This document shows, piece by piece, positions 52,224 through 64,000 of a DNA stretch of 64,000 bases (positions are counted from its first letter, which is position 1; every line of letters starts with the position of its first letter). Where the stretch lies: the NCBI RefSeq assembly GCF_004331465.1, contig NZ_SJKB01000001.1, forward strand, positions 930,001 to 994,000. The letters are read 5' to 3'. The notes beneath the pieces are model-generated. The model worked only from the letters and a program-made list of their open reading frames with translations, did not search any database and was not told the DNA's origin. The stretch is from Kribbella pittospori. Its GTDB lineage: Bacteria; Actinomycetota; Actinomycetes; Propionibacteriales; Kribbellaceae. The translations under genes and the position numbers were made by a program.

Positions 52224-53109
52224 GACCTCGCAGGTCTTCGGGGCCGAGACGCAGGACCTCGAAGGCCGGACCCTGTCGAACACCCAACTACTCCGGGCGT
52301 TGCTGCGCAAACCGCAGTTCGTCATCTGCCTGGTGCTGGTGCTGACGTTCTTCCTGATGGCCGCGGTACCGCGGTTGTTCACCTCGGTCGACCCGCACTT
52401 CTGCGCGCTCGCCAAGAGCGCGCACAGCCGCGAGCCGGGGCACCCGTTCGGCTTCGACATCCAGGGCTGCGACTACTTCGCGAACGTGATCTACGGTGCC
52501 CGGCCGTCGGTGCTGGTCAGCCTGGTCGCAGGGATCGGCGGGTTCGTGGTGGCCGGCATCCTGGGCCTGCTGGCCGGCTACTTCCCGGGGCTGGTGGACA
52601 CCGCGATCTCGCGGGTCGCGGACGTGCTGTTCGCACTGCCCGGCCTGATCGCACTGATCGTGATCCTGAACTCGGTGCCGAACCGCAGCATCTGGATCAT
52701 CGTCGCGATCATCCTGGTGACCGGGTGGCCGCAGGGGATGCGGGTGATGCGCTCCACGGTGTTCTCGGTCCGCAATCGTGAGTACGTGCTGGCGGCCCGA
52801 TCGGTCGGGGTTCCACCGCTGCGGATCCTGCGCAAACACGTGTTCCCGAACGCGATGGCACCGCTGCTCGCGATGACCACGCTCGGCATCGGCGGCCTGA
52901 TCGGGCTGGAGGCCGTGCTGACCTTCCTCGGCGTCGGCCTGCAACCGCCGTCGATCTCCTGGGGATCGCAGTTCGGCGTGGCCGCGTCGTACCGGGAATC
53001 CCCGCACCTGTTCCTCTGGCCGGCGTTGTTCATCTCGACGATGACGATCTCGTTCATGATCATCGGCGATTCGATCCGCGACGCCCTGGACCCGAAGTTG
53101 CTGAGATGA
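52216..53109 (+). CDS. dppC: oligopeptide ABC transporter permease (DppC type)
   Basis: A 297-aa second permease. GCDYFANVIYGARPSVLVSLVAG and the EAA loop EYVLAARSVGVPPLRILRKHVFPNAM are family features, and GSQFGVAASYRESPHLFLWP near the end is typical of DppC. A ~40-residue cytoplasmic N terminus precedes the first helix. It is coupled to the ATPase by ATGA. Confidence 0.92.
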   Translation: MSETSQVFGAETQDLEGRTLSNTQLLRALLRKPQFVICLVLVLTFFLMAAVPRLFTSVDPHFCALAKSAHSREPGHPFGFDIQGCDYFANVIYGARPSVLVSLVAGIGGFVVAGILGLLAGYFPGLVDTAISRVADVLFALPGLIALIVILNSVPNRSIWIIVAIILVTGWPQGMRVMRSTVFSVRNREYVLAARSVGVPPLRILRKHVFPNAMAPLLAMTTLGIGGLIGLEAVLTFLGVGLQPPSISWGSQFGVAASYRESPHLFLWPALFISTMTISFMIIGDSIRDALDPKLLR

Positions 53110-54107
53110 CGACACCTGGTGAAGTACTGCTGAAGGTCGACGACCTGACCGTGGAGTTCGACACCCCACACGGCTCGGTCCGGGCCGTGGACGGAGTGTC
53201 CTGGCAAGTCAGGGCAGGGGAGACGCTGGCGATCCTGGGGGAGTCGGGGTCGGGCAAGAGCGTCTCGACCCAGGCGCTGACCGGGATCCTGGAGATGCCG
53301 CCGGGCCGGATCGTCTCGGGTACGGCGGAGTACCGCGGCGCCGACCTGATCGCGATGACCGTGAAGGAACGCCGCAAGATCGTCGGCGACCGGATCACGA
53401 TGGTGTTCCAGGACTCGCTGTCGGCGCTCAACCCGGTGCAGTCGGTCGGGACCCAGATCGCCGAGTGCTACCGGGTGCACCGCGGCCTGTCGAAGAAGGA
53501 CGCGCTGAAGCGAGCGGCCGAGATGCTCGATCAGGTGCGGATCCCGGCCGCGGCGCGACGGGTGCGCGACTACCCGCACGAGTTCTCCGGCGGCATGCGG
53601 CAGCGGGTGATGCTGGCGATGGCGCTCGCGCTGGATCCCGACGTACTGATCGCGGACGAGCCGACGACGGCGCTCGACGTGACCGTCCAGGCGCAGATCC
53701 TCGAGTTGATCGCGGACCTGCAGGCCGAGCGGGACATGGGCGTCGTGCTGATCACGCACGACCTCGGTGTGGTGTCGGACGTCGCTGACAACGTGGTGGT
53801 GATGTACGCCGGCCATGTCGTCGAGCGGGCCTCGACTGCGGAAGCGCTGGACCATCCCGTGCATCCGTACACCGAAGGTCTGCTCGGCTCGATGCCGTCG
53901 GCGGACCTGAAGGGCCAGGAACTGCCGACGATTCCCGGTACGCCGCCCTCGCTGGGGGCGATCCCGTCCGGGTGTGCGTTCCGGACCCGGTGCCCGATGG
54001 CGATCGACGACTGTGCCAAGGAGGTCCCGCCGTTGCTCACCGTCGCACCAGGACGGGACGCCGCGTGCATCCTTCGTACGTCCATCTCCGAGCGGGAGGC
54101 GGTCTGA
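53106..54107 (+). CDS. dppD: oligopeptide ABC transporter ATPase (DppD type)
   Basis: 333 aa. Walker [10 protein letters not shown], signature [15 protein letters not shown], Walker [21 protein letters not shown], and the C-terminal oligopeptide-transporter cysteines in [16 protein letters not shown]...AACI, which often hold an Fe-S cluster. Its stop shares one base with the next start (TGATG). Confidence 0.93.
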   Translation: MTTPGEVLLKVDDLTVEFDTPHGSVRAVDGVSWQVRAGETLAILGESGSGKSVSTQALTGILEMPPGRIVSGTAEYRGADLIAMTVKERRKIVGDRITMVFQDSLSALNPVQSVGTQIAECYRVHRGLSKKDALKRAAEMLDQVRIPAAARRVRDYPHEFSGGMRQRVMLAMALALDPDVLIADEPTTALDVTVQAQILELIADLQAERDMGVVLITHDLGVVSDVADNVVVMYAGHVVERASTAEALDHPVHPYTEGLLGSMPSADLKGQELPTIPGTPPSLGAIPSGCAFRTRCPMAIDDCAKEVPPLLTVAPGRDAACILRTSISEREAV

Positions 54108-55111
54108 TGGCCGAAGAGTTGCTGGTGGCAACGGAACTGGTGAAGCACTACGACATCAGCCCGGCGCTGTCCTTCGGCGCCAAGACGCTGGTCCGGGCTG
54201 TCGACGGCGTGGATCTGACGCTGCGTAAGGGCGAGTCGCTCGGCATCGTCGGTGAATCCGGCTGTGGCAAGTCGACTCTGGTTCGGCTGCTCGCCGCCCT
54301 GGAGAAGCCGACCTCGGGCCAGATCGAGTACAACGGTGTCGACGTCAGCAGACTGCGCGGCCGGGAACTGCGCCGGTGGCGCCAGAACGTACAGGTGGTG
54401 TTCCAGGATCCGTACTCGAGCCTGAACCCGCGGATGCGCGTCGGTGAGATCGTGGCCGAGCCGCTGGAGGTTCACCCGGATGTCTCGAAGGGCATCGACA
54501 TCCGCGCCCGGGTCCGCGAGTTGCTCGACCTGGTCGGCCTGCGGGCCGAGGACGAGTCGAAGTTCCCGCACCAGTTCTCCGGCGGGCAGCGGCAGCGGAT
54601 CGGGATCGCGCGGGCGATCGCGCTCAACCCGGACGTGCTGCTGTGCGATGAGCCGGTGTCCGCACTGGACCTGTCGGTGCAGGCGCAGGTGGTGAACCTA
54701 CTGATGCGGCTGCAGCGTGAGCTCGGTCTCAGCATCATCTTCGTCGCCCACGACCTGTCAGTAGTCCGGCACGTGTCGGACCGGGTCGCGGTCATGTACC
54801 TGGGCCGTGTTGCCGAGTTGGGCGAGCACCAGCAGGTGTACGACGTACCGGCGCATCCGTACACGCAGGCACTGCTGTCCGCGGAGCCCGGACTGGCTCG
54901 GCAGGGCCGCCAGCGCATCGTCCTGGCCGGCGATCCGCCGTCTCCGGTCCTGCCTCCGTCGGGCTGCCGTTTCCACACTCGCTGTCTCCGCGCGGAGTCA
55001 CGCTGTAGCACTGAGGAACCGCAACTGCGGGAACTCACCTCGGGGCAGACTGTCGCCTGCCACTTCGCCGAGGACGCCCAGACCGCCTACGCCTCCGCGG
55101 CCTCGGTCTGA
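54107..55111 (+). CDS. dppF: oligopeptide ABC transporter ATPase (DppF type)
   Basis: 334 aa. Walker [10 protein letters not shown], signature [15 protein letters not shown], Walker [21 protein letters not shown], and the C-terminal [14 protein letters not shown] cysteine cluster. The ATG overlaps the dppD stop by one base, and the stop overlaps the GNAT start by one base. Confidence 0.93.
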   Translation: MAEELLVATELVKHYDISPALSFGAKTLVRAVDGVDLTLRKGESLGIVGESGCGKSTLVRLLAALEKPTSGQIEYNGVDVSRLRGRELRRWRQNVQVVFQDPYSSLNPRMRVGEIVAEPLEVHPDVSKGIDIRARVRELLDLVGLRAEDESKFPHQFSGGQRQRIGIARAIALNPDVLLCDEPVSALDLSVQAQVVNLLMRLQRELGLSIIFVAHDLSVVRHVSDRVAVMYLGRVAELGEHQQVYDVPAHPYTQALLSAEPGLARQGRQRIVLAGDPPSPVLPPSGCRFHTRCLRAESRCSTEEPQLRELTSGQTVACHFAEDAQTAYASAASV

Positions 55112-55548
55112 TGCTGATCGATCCCCGGCCGTCGGACGATCCCGCGCTCACCTTGCTGCTGGATCTCGCCCTGAAGGAGCTGTTCACCCGCTACCCGGAC
55201 AGCCCCTCGACCCATTGGGTCGATCCGGCCACGAGCTTCCTCGTCGCGCTGGAAGACGGTGACGGGCTCGGCTGCATCGGGCTGATGCCGGTGCAGGACG
55301 GAGTCGGCGAGATCAAGCGGATGTTCGTGCACGAGGCCCACCGTGGCCGCGGGATCGCCCGGCGACTGGTGGCGTCGGTCGAGGCAGTAGCGAGGCACCG
55401 GGGTGCGACGTCGCTCCGCCTCGCGACTGGCACTCGCCAGCCGGAGGCGGTCGCTCTGTACGAATCGCTCGGTTACCAGGCGACATCGCCGTACGGGAAG
55501 TACGTTCACGATCCGCTGGCGCGGTGCTACGCGAAACTCCTTACCTGA
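55111..55548 (+). CDS. GNAT-family N-acetyltransferase
   Basis: A 145-aa acetyltransferase. GEIKRMFVHEAHRGRGIARRLVASVEAVA carries the acetyl-CoA-binding R/Q-x-x-G-x-G/A motif (RGRGIA), and ALYESLGYQATSPYGKY is motif B. It is coupled by TGATG to the peptide-importer operon, so it may modify an imported or released compound; no substrate is visible. Confidence 0.87.
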   Translation: MLIDPRPSDDPALTLLLDLALKELFTRYPDSPSTHWVDPATSFLVALEDGDGLGCIGLMPVQDGVGEIKRMFVHEAHRGRGIARRLVASVEAVARHRGATSLRLATGTRQPEAVALYESLGYQATSPYGKYVHDPLARCYAKLLT

Positions 55549-55572
55549 CCGCGATGGCCTAGGGTGGCCGCC

Positions 55573-58223
<2,651 letters not shown>

Positions 58224-58679
58224 GTGACCGCCAAGCGTGCGGCGATCGTGATCGCGGCGGTCTTCGTCGCGTACGCCGCTCTGCTCGGTTGGCGCGGGGT
58301 GTTGCTGATCGGAACCGGCGACCCGATCGCGGTCGGGCTCGGGATCGCGGTACTGGTGATCCCGGTGCTCGGTGCCTTCCTGGTCTGGCGGGAGCTGCAG
58401 TTCGGACGCCGTACCGAGGTCTTGGCGCGGGAACTCGAGGCGGCCGGCGGGTTGCCGGTCGACGACCTGCCACGCCGGCCGTCCGGGCGGATCGACCGGG
58501 CGGCCGCGGATGAGGCGTTCGAGAAGTACAAGGCTGAGGCAGAGGCAGCGCCGGGGGACTGGCGGGTGTGGTTCCGATTGGCGACGGCGTACGACGCGGC
58601 AGGTGATCGCAGGCGCGCCCGAGCCACCATGCGGACCGCGATCGCACACCATGACGGGCATGAAAGGCGGGTGAACTGA
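58224..58679 (+). CDS. small membrane protein with TPR-like C terminus
   Basis: A 151-aa protein with two N-terminal membrane helices (AAIVIAAVFVAYAALLGW; AVGLGIAVLVIPVLGAFLVW) and a C-terminal helical repeat (DWRVWFRLATAYDAAGDRRRARATMRTAI) like one TPR unit. The start GTG directly abuts the dapB stop. Homologues beside dapB are common in actinobacteria; the function is unknown. Confidence 0.8.
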   Translation: MTAKRAAIVIAAVFVAYAALLGWRGVLLIGTGDPIAVGLGIAVLVIPVLGAFLVWRELQFGRRTEVLARELEAAGGLPVDDLPRRPSGRIDRAAADEAFEKYKAEAEAAPGDWRVWFRLATAYDAAGDRRRARATMRTAIAHHDGHERRVN

Positions 58680-58723
58680 CCCGGGAGTTACCTGGGAGTT
58701 GGCTGTGAAGAACACCGCGGTAA

Positions 58724-58753
58724 CTGACAACGTGGTGTGGAACGGGATACTTT
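58724..58753 (+). promoter_or_regulatory. promoter of the STAND regulator
   Basis: -35 CTGACA (58724-58729), 18-base spacer, -10 TACTTT (58748-58753). One mismatch in the -35 and two in the -10. Transcription would begin near 58760. Confidence 0.45.
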
Positions 58754-58847
58754 CAGAGGGAAGTGCGTGGCAACCGCCACGTACAGGTCGGAGACTGGGT
58801 GGAGCCGTCCTGTGCCATCAGACGGGTCTCGCCGCGGCTCGGACGAC

Positions 58848-61325
58848 ATGCAGAGCGCAGGGTTCGGCGGTTTGCTGCGACGGCATCGGCGTGAGGCCGG
58901 GCTGTCCCAGGAGGGACTGGCCGAGCGCGCCGGTCTGAGTGTCGATGCGATCGCGGCCTTGGAGCGGGGACGTCGGCGTGCGCCGCGAGCACATACCTTG
59001 CGGCTGCTCGCGGATGCGCTGCGGCTCGAGGATCCCGAGCGCGCGCAACTCACCGCAGCCGCACGCCGCGACACCGAGTCGCCCCGCGGGCCGATGCGTC
59101 AGCCGCCCGCGCCGCCGAACAACCTGATCGGCCGCACCACCGAAATGACCGCAACCAAACGTTTGCTGGACCAGCGCATCACTCGTCTGCTGACGCTGAC
59201 CGGCCCAGGTGGAGTGGGCAAGACCCGGCTGACCGCAGCCCTGGCGAACGAGTTGACGGACAGCTTCCAGGACGGCGTCTGCTGGGTTCCGCTGGCAACA
59301 CTGACCGATCCGGCGGCTGTCGTTCCGGCGATCACCGCGTCTGCCGGACTGCACCAGATGGACGGCAGCCGGCCGGTGGAGGAGATCGCCGAGCAGATCG
59401 GCCGCAGTCACCTGCTGCTGGTCTTCGACAACTGCTCGCATGTCGTCGCGATGGTCGGCCAGGTCTGCGCCGTGCTGCTCGAGAGCTGCCCGAATCTGTC
59501 GATCCTCGCGTCCAGCCGGGAGTTGCTGCGAGTTCCCGGCGAGAGCGTGTACGTCGTACCTGCATTGTCACTGCCGCACGACGCGGACCACATCGAGTCT
59601 TCCGCGGCAGTTCGGTTGTTCGTCGAGCGTGCCGTCGCGCGAGGCTACGACCCGGACGGCGAACTCGACCAGGTCGCCCGAGTGGTCCGCCGGCTGGAGG
59701 GCATGCCGCTGGCCATCGAACTCGCCGCGGCCCGGACGAACGTGATGACCATCGAGGAACTGGCCGCCGAGTTGGAGACCTCGTTCGGCATCCTTGCCGG
59801 TGGCTCACGGACAGCATCGCCGCGGCAGCAGTCGATGCGCGGCGCGATCGAGTGGAGCCATGATCTGCTCTCGCCGACCGAGCGCGAGGTGTTCGCCCGG
59901 CTGTCGGTGTTCGTCGGAGGCTGGACGTTGAGTGCCGCCGCGAGGGTCATGTCGGGTCAGGCCACGCCGGGTCCGCAGGAGCGCGGCGAGGCACTCGACC
60001 TGACCGGACGCCTGGTGGACAAGTCGCTGATCCGCGTGATCCGGCGGCGCAACGTCGCGCGGTACTACATGCTCGCGGTGATCCGTGAGTTCGCCGCCGA
60101 TCGGCTCGCCGCCGACGGCGTGGTCGAGGAAGCCAAGCAGCGGCACGCGCACTTCTACGTCGCCCTGGCCGAGGAGTCGGAAGGGCAGTTGCGCGGTCCG
60201 AACCAGGAGGTGTGGCTCGAACGGCTCGACGCCGAGCTGGGCAATCTGCGCGCCGCCATGGCCTGGTCCTTGCACACCGGCTCGATCCACGAAGCGCTGC
60301 GGCTGTCCGGTGCGCTGTGGACGTTCTGCTACCTGCGCGGCCACTACTCCGAGGGCAGTCAATGGCTGGAGCGTGCGCTGAGCCTTGCGGACAACGTGCC
60401 GGCCTCCGAGCTCGACGGAATGGGCCCGTACTGTGCCAAGGCGAATCTGGGCGCCGGCATGCTCGCGTTCCTGCAGTGCGAGTACGACACCGCGACAATC
60501 CGGCTCGAGACCGCACTGACGCAATACAAGGGTCTCGACGACACGGCTGGTACGGCGCTGGTGATGCAGCGGCTCGGCGGAGTCGCGCGGGAGCGTGGTG
60601 ACTACGAGGCCGCGGAGGACCTGCACTGCCAGAGCTACGACCTGTACGAGAGCCTCGGCGACCGGTCGGGGATGGCGTGGGCGCACAACCACCTCGGGTT
60701 CGTGGCGTGGCTGCGCGGCGATCTGGACATCGGCGCTCGGCGATGCCAACGGGCGCGGGACAGCTTCCGGATGCTGGGCGATGGTGAAGGGCAGGCGTGG
60801 TCACTGATCAGTCTGGGGACCATCGCGCAGTACCGCGGCGACCTGACCGTGGCCGAGGACCTGCTGCAGGAGAGTCTGGCGCTGTCGCAGCGGCTCGGAT
60901 ACCGCGAAGGGGTCGCCTGGTCGCTGAACCAGCTCGGCATCATCGAACGGCGCCGTGGTGTGACCGAGCGCGCGGTGCATCTCCTGGACGAGAGTCTGGC
61001 TGAGCATCGCGACCTGGGTGATCGGTGGCGGTCGGCCAGTGTGCTCGAGGAGCTCGCGGCCGTCGCCCAGCAGCGGGGGAGGAGCGAGTACGCCGCCTTC
61101 CTCCTCGGTGCTGCGGACGGGGTGCGGGAAGTGATCGGCGCACCGATTCCGGAGATCGAGAAACCCGACTACCAGGCGACCCGGACGTCGATCGAGGAGT
61201 CGCTGGAGCGGCGGGCCTTCCGGACCGCGTGGTCGGCCGGGCGGGCCGCACCACTCGCCGCGGTCGAGGACGGGTATCCGCCGCCGGGATCGACCTCCAG
61301 CCCGGACCACAGCGGCCGGCTCTGA
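58848..61325 (+). CDS. HTH-STAND ATPase-TPR transcriptional regulator
   Basis: An 825-aa signal-transducing ATPase. An N-terminal XRE helix-turn-helix (GFGGLLRRHRREAGLSQEGLAERAGLSVDAI) is followed by an NB-ARC-type ATPase with Walker A GPGGVGKTRLT, Walker B LLLVFDNCSHV and RLEGMPLAIELAAAR, then a C-terminal array of about eight TPR-like repeats. Such proteins switch on gene sets after ligand binding to the repeats. The ATG at 58848 starts just before the HTH; a GTG at 58767 with AGAGGGA upstream would add 27 residues. Targets are unknown. Confidence 0.87.
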   Translation: MQSAGFGGLLRRHRREAGLSQEGLAERAGLSVDAIAALERGRRRAPRAHTLRLLADALRLEDPERAQLTAAARRDTESPRGPMRQPPAPPNNLIGRTTEMTATKRLLDQRITRLLTLTGPGGVGKTRLTAALANELTDSFQDGVCWVPLATLTDPAAVVPAITASAGLHQMDGSRPVEEIAEQIGRSHLLLVFDNCSHVVAMVGQVCAVLLESCPNLSILASSRELLRVPGESVYVVPALSLPHDADHIESSAAVRLFVERAVARGYDPDGELDQVARVVRRLEGMPLAIELAAARTNVMTIEELAAELETSFGILAGGSRTASPRQQSMRGAIEWSHDLLSPTEREVFARLSVFVGGWTLSAAARVMSGQATPGPQERGEALDLTGRLVDKSLIRVIRRRNVARYYMLAVIREFAADRLAADGVVEEAKQRHAHFYVALAEESEGQLRGPNQEVWLERLDAELGNLRAAMAWSLHTGSIHEALRLSGALWTFCYLRGHYSEGSQWLERALSLADNVPASELDGMGPYCAKANLGAGMLAFLQCEYDTATIRLETALTQYKGLDDTAGTALVMQRLGGVARERGDYEAAEDLHCQSYDLYESLGDRSGMAWAHNHLGFVAWLRGDLDIGARRCQRARDSFRMLGDGEGQAWSLISLGTIAQYRGDLTVAEDLLQESLALSQRLGYREGVAWSLNQLGIIERRRGVTERAVHLLDESLAEHRDLGDRWRSASVLEELAAVAQQRGRSEYAAFLLGAADGVREVIGAPIPEIEKPDYQATRTSIEESLERRAFRTAWSAGRAAPLAAVEDGYPPPGSTSSPDHSGRL

Positions 61326-61360
61326 CTCTCAGCCGCCTGACTCTGAGCCGGCAAAACGAA

Positions 61361-61392
61361 CCGATCAGCAGTCCACCAGGTCTGCTGATCGG
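61361..61392. terminator. terminator after the STAND regulator
   Basis: CCGATCAGCAG, 10-base loop, CTGCTGATCGG: a perfect 11-bp stem 36 bases after the stop. Confidence 0.75.
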
Positions 61393-61636
61393 AAGGTTGC
61401 CTCGCGGAGCACCACGACCTGGGGGATCGACGGTACCCCGCGAGGGATCTGGGAGCGCGGGATACGGACCCGACCGGCTGTGTCTCTGTCTGACCCCCCA
61501 GGCAGTCCCCCCACCTCACAGCCGGCCGAAGCCGTGTGGCGAATGTCCGTGCCGTCGAGCCCTCCCGGTCGACGCCCCGTTCCTCCGCGCTGACTCAAGG
61601 TTGTCGAAATCACGCTGCGTCGCACAGGGACGGAAC

Positions 61637-61668
61637 CCTGACATCGCCCTGACAAATATGTCCTGACA
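61637..61668. repeat. three CCTGACA direct repeats
   Basis: CCTGACA at 61637, 61648 and 61662, with spacings of 11 and 14 bases; the first two are in the larger identical unit CCCTGACA. The place, between convergent genes, is unusual for an operator. Confidence 0.4.
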
Positions 61669-61790
61669 ACGAAAGTCCCGGCCGGATTTCGCCGACGGTG
61701 ACCGGGAACTGCCCGTGGGTAAGGGAAATCCGCCGGAATTCCGCGCATTTCTTTGTCCCATCGGGCAACACTCAAATGCTGGTCCGGATC

Positions 61791-63521
61791 TCAGGACAGA
61801 TATCCGGAGACCGCTTTCGTGAATCCCGCGATCCGGCGCAGCGGCGCGTTGTCGCCGTACTCCGGCTGTCCGGCGCCGGTCTCGTCGCCAGGGGCCGGCA
61901 TCGACGGTGCCGGGATGCCGTGGCCGGCGCAGGTGACGTCCTTGGCCGGTGCCTTGCCGGTGGTGAGGAACGTGTTGACGATCTTGTCGGCGCACGCGTT
62001 CACGCCGCCGTACACGCCGTGGTCGCCTTCGTGGGTGACGGTGACGAGACGCGAGCCGGCGTACCTCTGGTGGGCTGAGACGGCGAGCTCGTAACCGGTC
62101 GCCGGGTCGTGGGTCGACTGCACCATCAGCGTTGTGGGCAAGCCTTTGCCGGTTGGTTGCGGCATGGTCAGGTTCGGGCGGTTCCAGAAGAAGCACGGGT
62201 TCTGGTTCATCGTCCAGCCGACCAACGGGTAGTGCGGGCCGAGTCGCGCGGCCAGTTGATCGCCGTACTCGCGACCTTGCGGCCAGGAGGTGTCGTTGCA
62301 CGTGACTGCCGTGAAGGTCGCGTCCTCGGCGTCGTCCTCGCCGACGACGCGGCCCATCGGTGGCAGGCCGACGGTTCCGCGGGCGGCGCGACGTACCAGC
62401 TCGTGCTGGCGGGTCAGAGAGAGTGCGTCGACCTGGTTCTGTGCGGCGCGTGGACCGCCCTTTGCCTGAGCCACGGAAAGGTCGCGCAGAAATGCCAGAT
62501 CGATTGCCAACGAATAGAAATCAATCTTTGTATACATGTCCCCGGAGACGATCTGGTCCAGGGTGTTCTGGTCGTAACTGATCTTCACCGTGCCGTCCAG
62601 GAACTCCTCGACCGCCGGCTGCTTTTTCAGATCCCGCCGAAGGTGTTCATAGGTCCGCAGTACCGCGCCGGCCGAGGTGCCCAGGTGCAGCTTGGAGTCG
62701 TACTTCGCGGCCCAGGTCGCGAAGTCCTCGCGGAACCGGCGCTCGAAGGCCTGCGGCTGAGCGGAGAACGTGTCCAGCCACGGCCTGGTGAAGTCGGTGT
62801 TCGAGTCCAGCACGAACCGGCCGACGTGCTCGGGGAAGTAGGTCTGGTAGTACGCGCCCATCCAGGTCCCGCCGGAGTACCCGACGAAGTCGATCTTGTC
62901 GAAGCCGAGCAGTTGCCGGATCAGATCGAGGTCCTGCACGGTCTGCGCGGTGTTCACGTACGGCAGGAGGCCGCGCGACTGCCGGTCGCAGTACGGCTGG
63001 CTGAGCTGCGACGCCTCGGCGACCAGGGCGAGGTTGGAAGGGTCTCGGTCGCGAGCGTCCATCGTGTAGCCGGGCGCGCCCTGGCACGTGACGTTGGTGC
63101 TGTCGCCGGTGCCGCGCGGGTCGAAGCCGACGGCGAGGAAGTCCTTCTGCAGCGGCGCCTGACTGGCCAGGTACGGCGCCATGCCGAGGCCGGCGCCACC
63201 CGGACCGCCCGGGTTGCCGAACACGACCCGGCTCGGCTTGCCCTTCGCCGGTGCGACCTTGCTGACGGCGAGTTGGATGTCGTTGCCCGCGTACTGGTTC
63301 GCCCAGTCGCGCGGCGCGGTGATCTTCGCGCAGTACGTCCGCAGCGACGGCTCGCCGCACTGCTTCCAGGCCGGTCTCTGCTTCAGATACTTGTTGGCCA
63401 CGGGATGCGGCCGGTCGACCGCCGTCGTCGCTTCGGTCGAGGCAGTCGCCCCCGATCCTGGGACGACGAGAACGGCGGCAGCGGAAATCCCCAGACCGAC
63501 GGCCAGGGCGAGGTACTTCAT
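61791..63521 (-). CDS. secreted tripeptidyl-aminopeptidase-like alpha/beta hydrolase
   Basis: A 576-aa exported serine hydrolase. The Sec signal peptide KYLALAVGLGISAAAVLVV is followed by an Ala/Thr-rich stretch. The oxyanion region GNPGGPGGAG, the nucleophile elbow VGYSGGTWMG, and a C-terminal TAP-like domain with STHDPATGYE and the catalytic-His region VTHEGDHGVYGG match the SlpD/SlpE/Tap family of Streptomyces, which cut peptides from protein N termini outside the cell. The ATG at 63521 has GGAG eight bases upstream. Five or more cysteines suggest disulfides. Confidence 0.92.
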   Translation of the reverse strand: MKYLALAVGLGISAAAVLVVPGSGATASTEATTAVDRPHPVANKYLKQRPAWKQCGEPSLRTYCAKITAPRDWANQYAGNDIQLAVSKVAPAKGKPSRVVFGNPGGPGGAGLGMAPYLASQAPLQKDFLAVGFDPRGTGDSTNVTCQGAPGYTMDARDRDPSNLALVAEASQLSQPYCDRQSRGLLPYVNTAQTVQDLDLIRQLLGFDKIDFVGYSGGTWMGAYYQTYFPEHVGRFVLDSNTDFTRPWLDTFSAQPQAFERRFREDFATWAAKYDSKLHLGTSAGAVLRTYEHLRRDLKKQPAVEEFLDGTVKISYDQNTLDQIVSGDMYTKIDFYSLAIDLAFLRDLSVAQAKGGPRAAQNQVDALSLTRQHELVRRAARGTVGLPPMGRVVGEDDAEDATFTAVTCNDTSWPQGREYGDQLAARLGPHYPLVGWTMNQNPCFFWNRPNLTMPQPTGKGLPTTLMVQSTHDPATGYELAVSAHQRYAGSRLVTVTHEGDHGVYGGVNACADKIVNTFLTTGKAPAKDVTCAGHGIPAPSMPAPGDETGAGQPEYGDNAPLRRIAGFTKAVSGYLS

Positions 63522-63683
63522 GGAAACTCCAGCGAATGGCCTTGCGTAATCGGACTGTCGCAATCTGTCATGCCTGCCGTTCACGGTCGAGCACCACCCC
63601 CGGCCGGTCGCGGATCCGCGAGGTGCTAAGGGACTGTCGGTGCGGGCTTCTAGGGTTCTGCCCACGAGAGACGAGGAGTCGTG

Positions 63684-64000
63684 ATGGCCGGTTGTGGTGA
63701 CCTACTGATCGGACAGCTGGAGTTCTACTGGGACGTCCACCTCTGGCCGCGATTGCAGGGGTTGACCGACGAGGAGTACCTCTGGGAGCCGGTGGACGGG
63801 ATGTGGTCCGTGCGGCCGGGCGAGGACGGGCAGACGGTTTACGAGCTGGCAGATCCGGTGCCGGATCCGCCGCCACTGACCACGATCGCCTGGCGGATGG
63901 TGCACATCGGGGTCGGGTGCTTCGCGATCCGCGTGAACGCGTTCTTCGAGGACGGTCCGGACGACGCCGACATGTTCGACCCGCGGCACATCCCGGCCGA
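63684..64000 (+). CDS. DinB-family protein (partial, runs off the window)
   Basis: The first 105 codons of a DinB/YfiT-type four-helix protein. The N terminus LLIGQLEFYWDVHLWPRLQGLTDEEYLWEP and the metal-ligand region IAWRMVHIGVGCFAIRVNAFF are typical of actinobacterial members, some of which are mycothiol-dependent. The start ATG (or the GTG one codon earlier) follows GAGGAG. Divergent from the secreted hydrolase; the C terminus is beyond the window. Confidence 0.8.
   Translation, partial: MAGCGDLLIGQLEFYWDVHLWPRLQGLTDEEYLWEPVDGMWSVRPGEDGQTVYELADPVPDPPPLTTIAWRMVHIGVGCFAIRVNAFFEDGPDDADMFDPRHIPA

Larger units (their letters stand above)
61326..61790. other. 465-bp convergent intergenic region without a gene
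   Basis: Lies between the ends of the STAND regulator and the secreted hydrolase. It holds a strong hairpin and a set of CCTGACA repeats (both listed). The ORFs that cross it are Arg/Pro-rich and lack domain features. Confidence 0.6.

Noticed and set aside
61365..61775. A minus-strand 136-codon ORF between the regulator and the secreted hydrolase
   Set aside because: Arg/Gly/Pro-rich, no ribosome binding site, crosses the terminator hairpin and the CCTGACA repeats; judged random.

Overview
This is chromosomal DNA from a high-GC actinobacterium. GTG starts are frequent, many genes overlap by ATGA or TGATG, and the rimP-nusA-ylxR-infB-rbfA-truB, ribF-rpsO-pnp-M16 protease and hisD-C-B-H blocks are in actinobacterial order. 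Codon use and gene content would fit the Nocardioidaceae/Kribbellaceae, but no rRNA is present to confirm this. No tRNA, rRNA, insertion sequence, prophage or CRISPR array was seen.

Layout. 1-7.7 kb: recQ, an AraC regulator with a coupled glyoxalase-fold protein, ilvD, a MazF-like toxin with its antitoxin, an SDR and a LON-domain protein. 7.7-13 kb: hisDCBH, then a glutamate decarboxylase. 13-20 kb: a complete branched-chain-amino-acid-type ABC importer with an acyl-CoA synthetase inside the operon. 20-21.5 kb: a Tat-exported PhoX-like phosphatase behind a recognisable PHO box. 21.5-29.9 kb: a compact seven-gene minus-strand biosynthetic operon, the most interesting part of the window. 29.9-38.7 kb: two ferritin-like proteins and the translation/transcription housekeeping operon. 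38.9-47.6 kb: Sir2, an SGNH hydrolase, ribF, rpsO, pnp, an M16 protease and a FAD oxidase. 47.7-55.5 kb: an ABC exporter half-transporter and a complete oligopeptide ABC importer with a GNAT gene. 55.5-64 kb: a GT-C-type membrane protein, dapB, a TPR membrane protein, a large HTH-STAND-TPR regulator, a secreted tripeptidyl-aminopeptidase-like hydrolase and a partial DinB protein.

The key system (21,561-29,722, minus strand) encodes, in transcription order: a cupin; a methionyl-tRNA-synthetase-like enzyme with a shortened C terminus; one ORF joining a glycine/D-amino-acid-oxidase-like flavoenzyme to a lysine/ornithine N-hydroxylase; a small beta-rich protein; an ATP-grasp ligase; an MFS exporter; and a second ATP-grasp ligase. 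Hydroxylase + cupin/MetRS + FAD oxidase is the toolkit of the N-N bond (hydrazine) forming pathway known from Streptomyces (s56-p1, triacsin, formycin/pyrazofurin types). Here the domain architecture is swapped: cupin and MetRS are separate, while oxidase and hydroxylase are joined. There is no PKS, NRPS or carrier protein. The likely product is a small exported peptide-like hydrazine assembled by two amino-acid ligases.

Other points: a chain of four ATGA-overlapping micro-ORFs between ylxR and infB; a two-copy structured repeat at convergent gene ends; a repeated leaderless promoter layout (TAnnnT, 6-7 nt, start codon) at eight genes; tandem hairpins between infB and rbfA; and a hairpin covering the ribosome binding site of the FAD oxidase.
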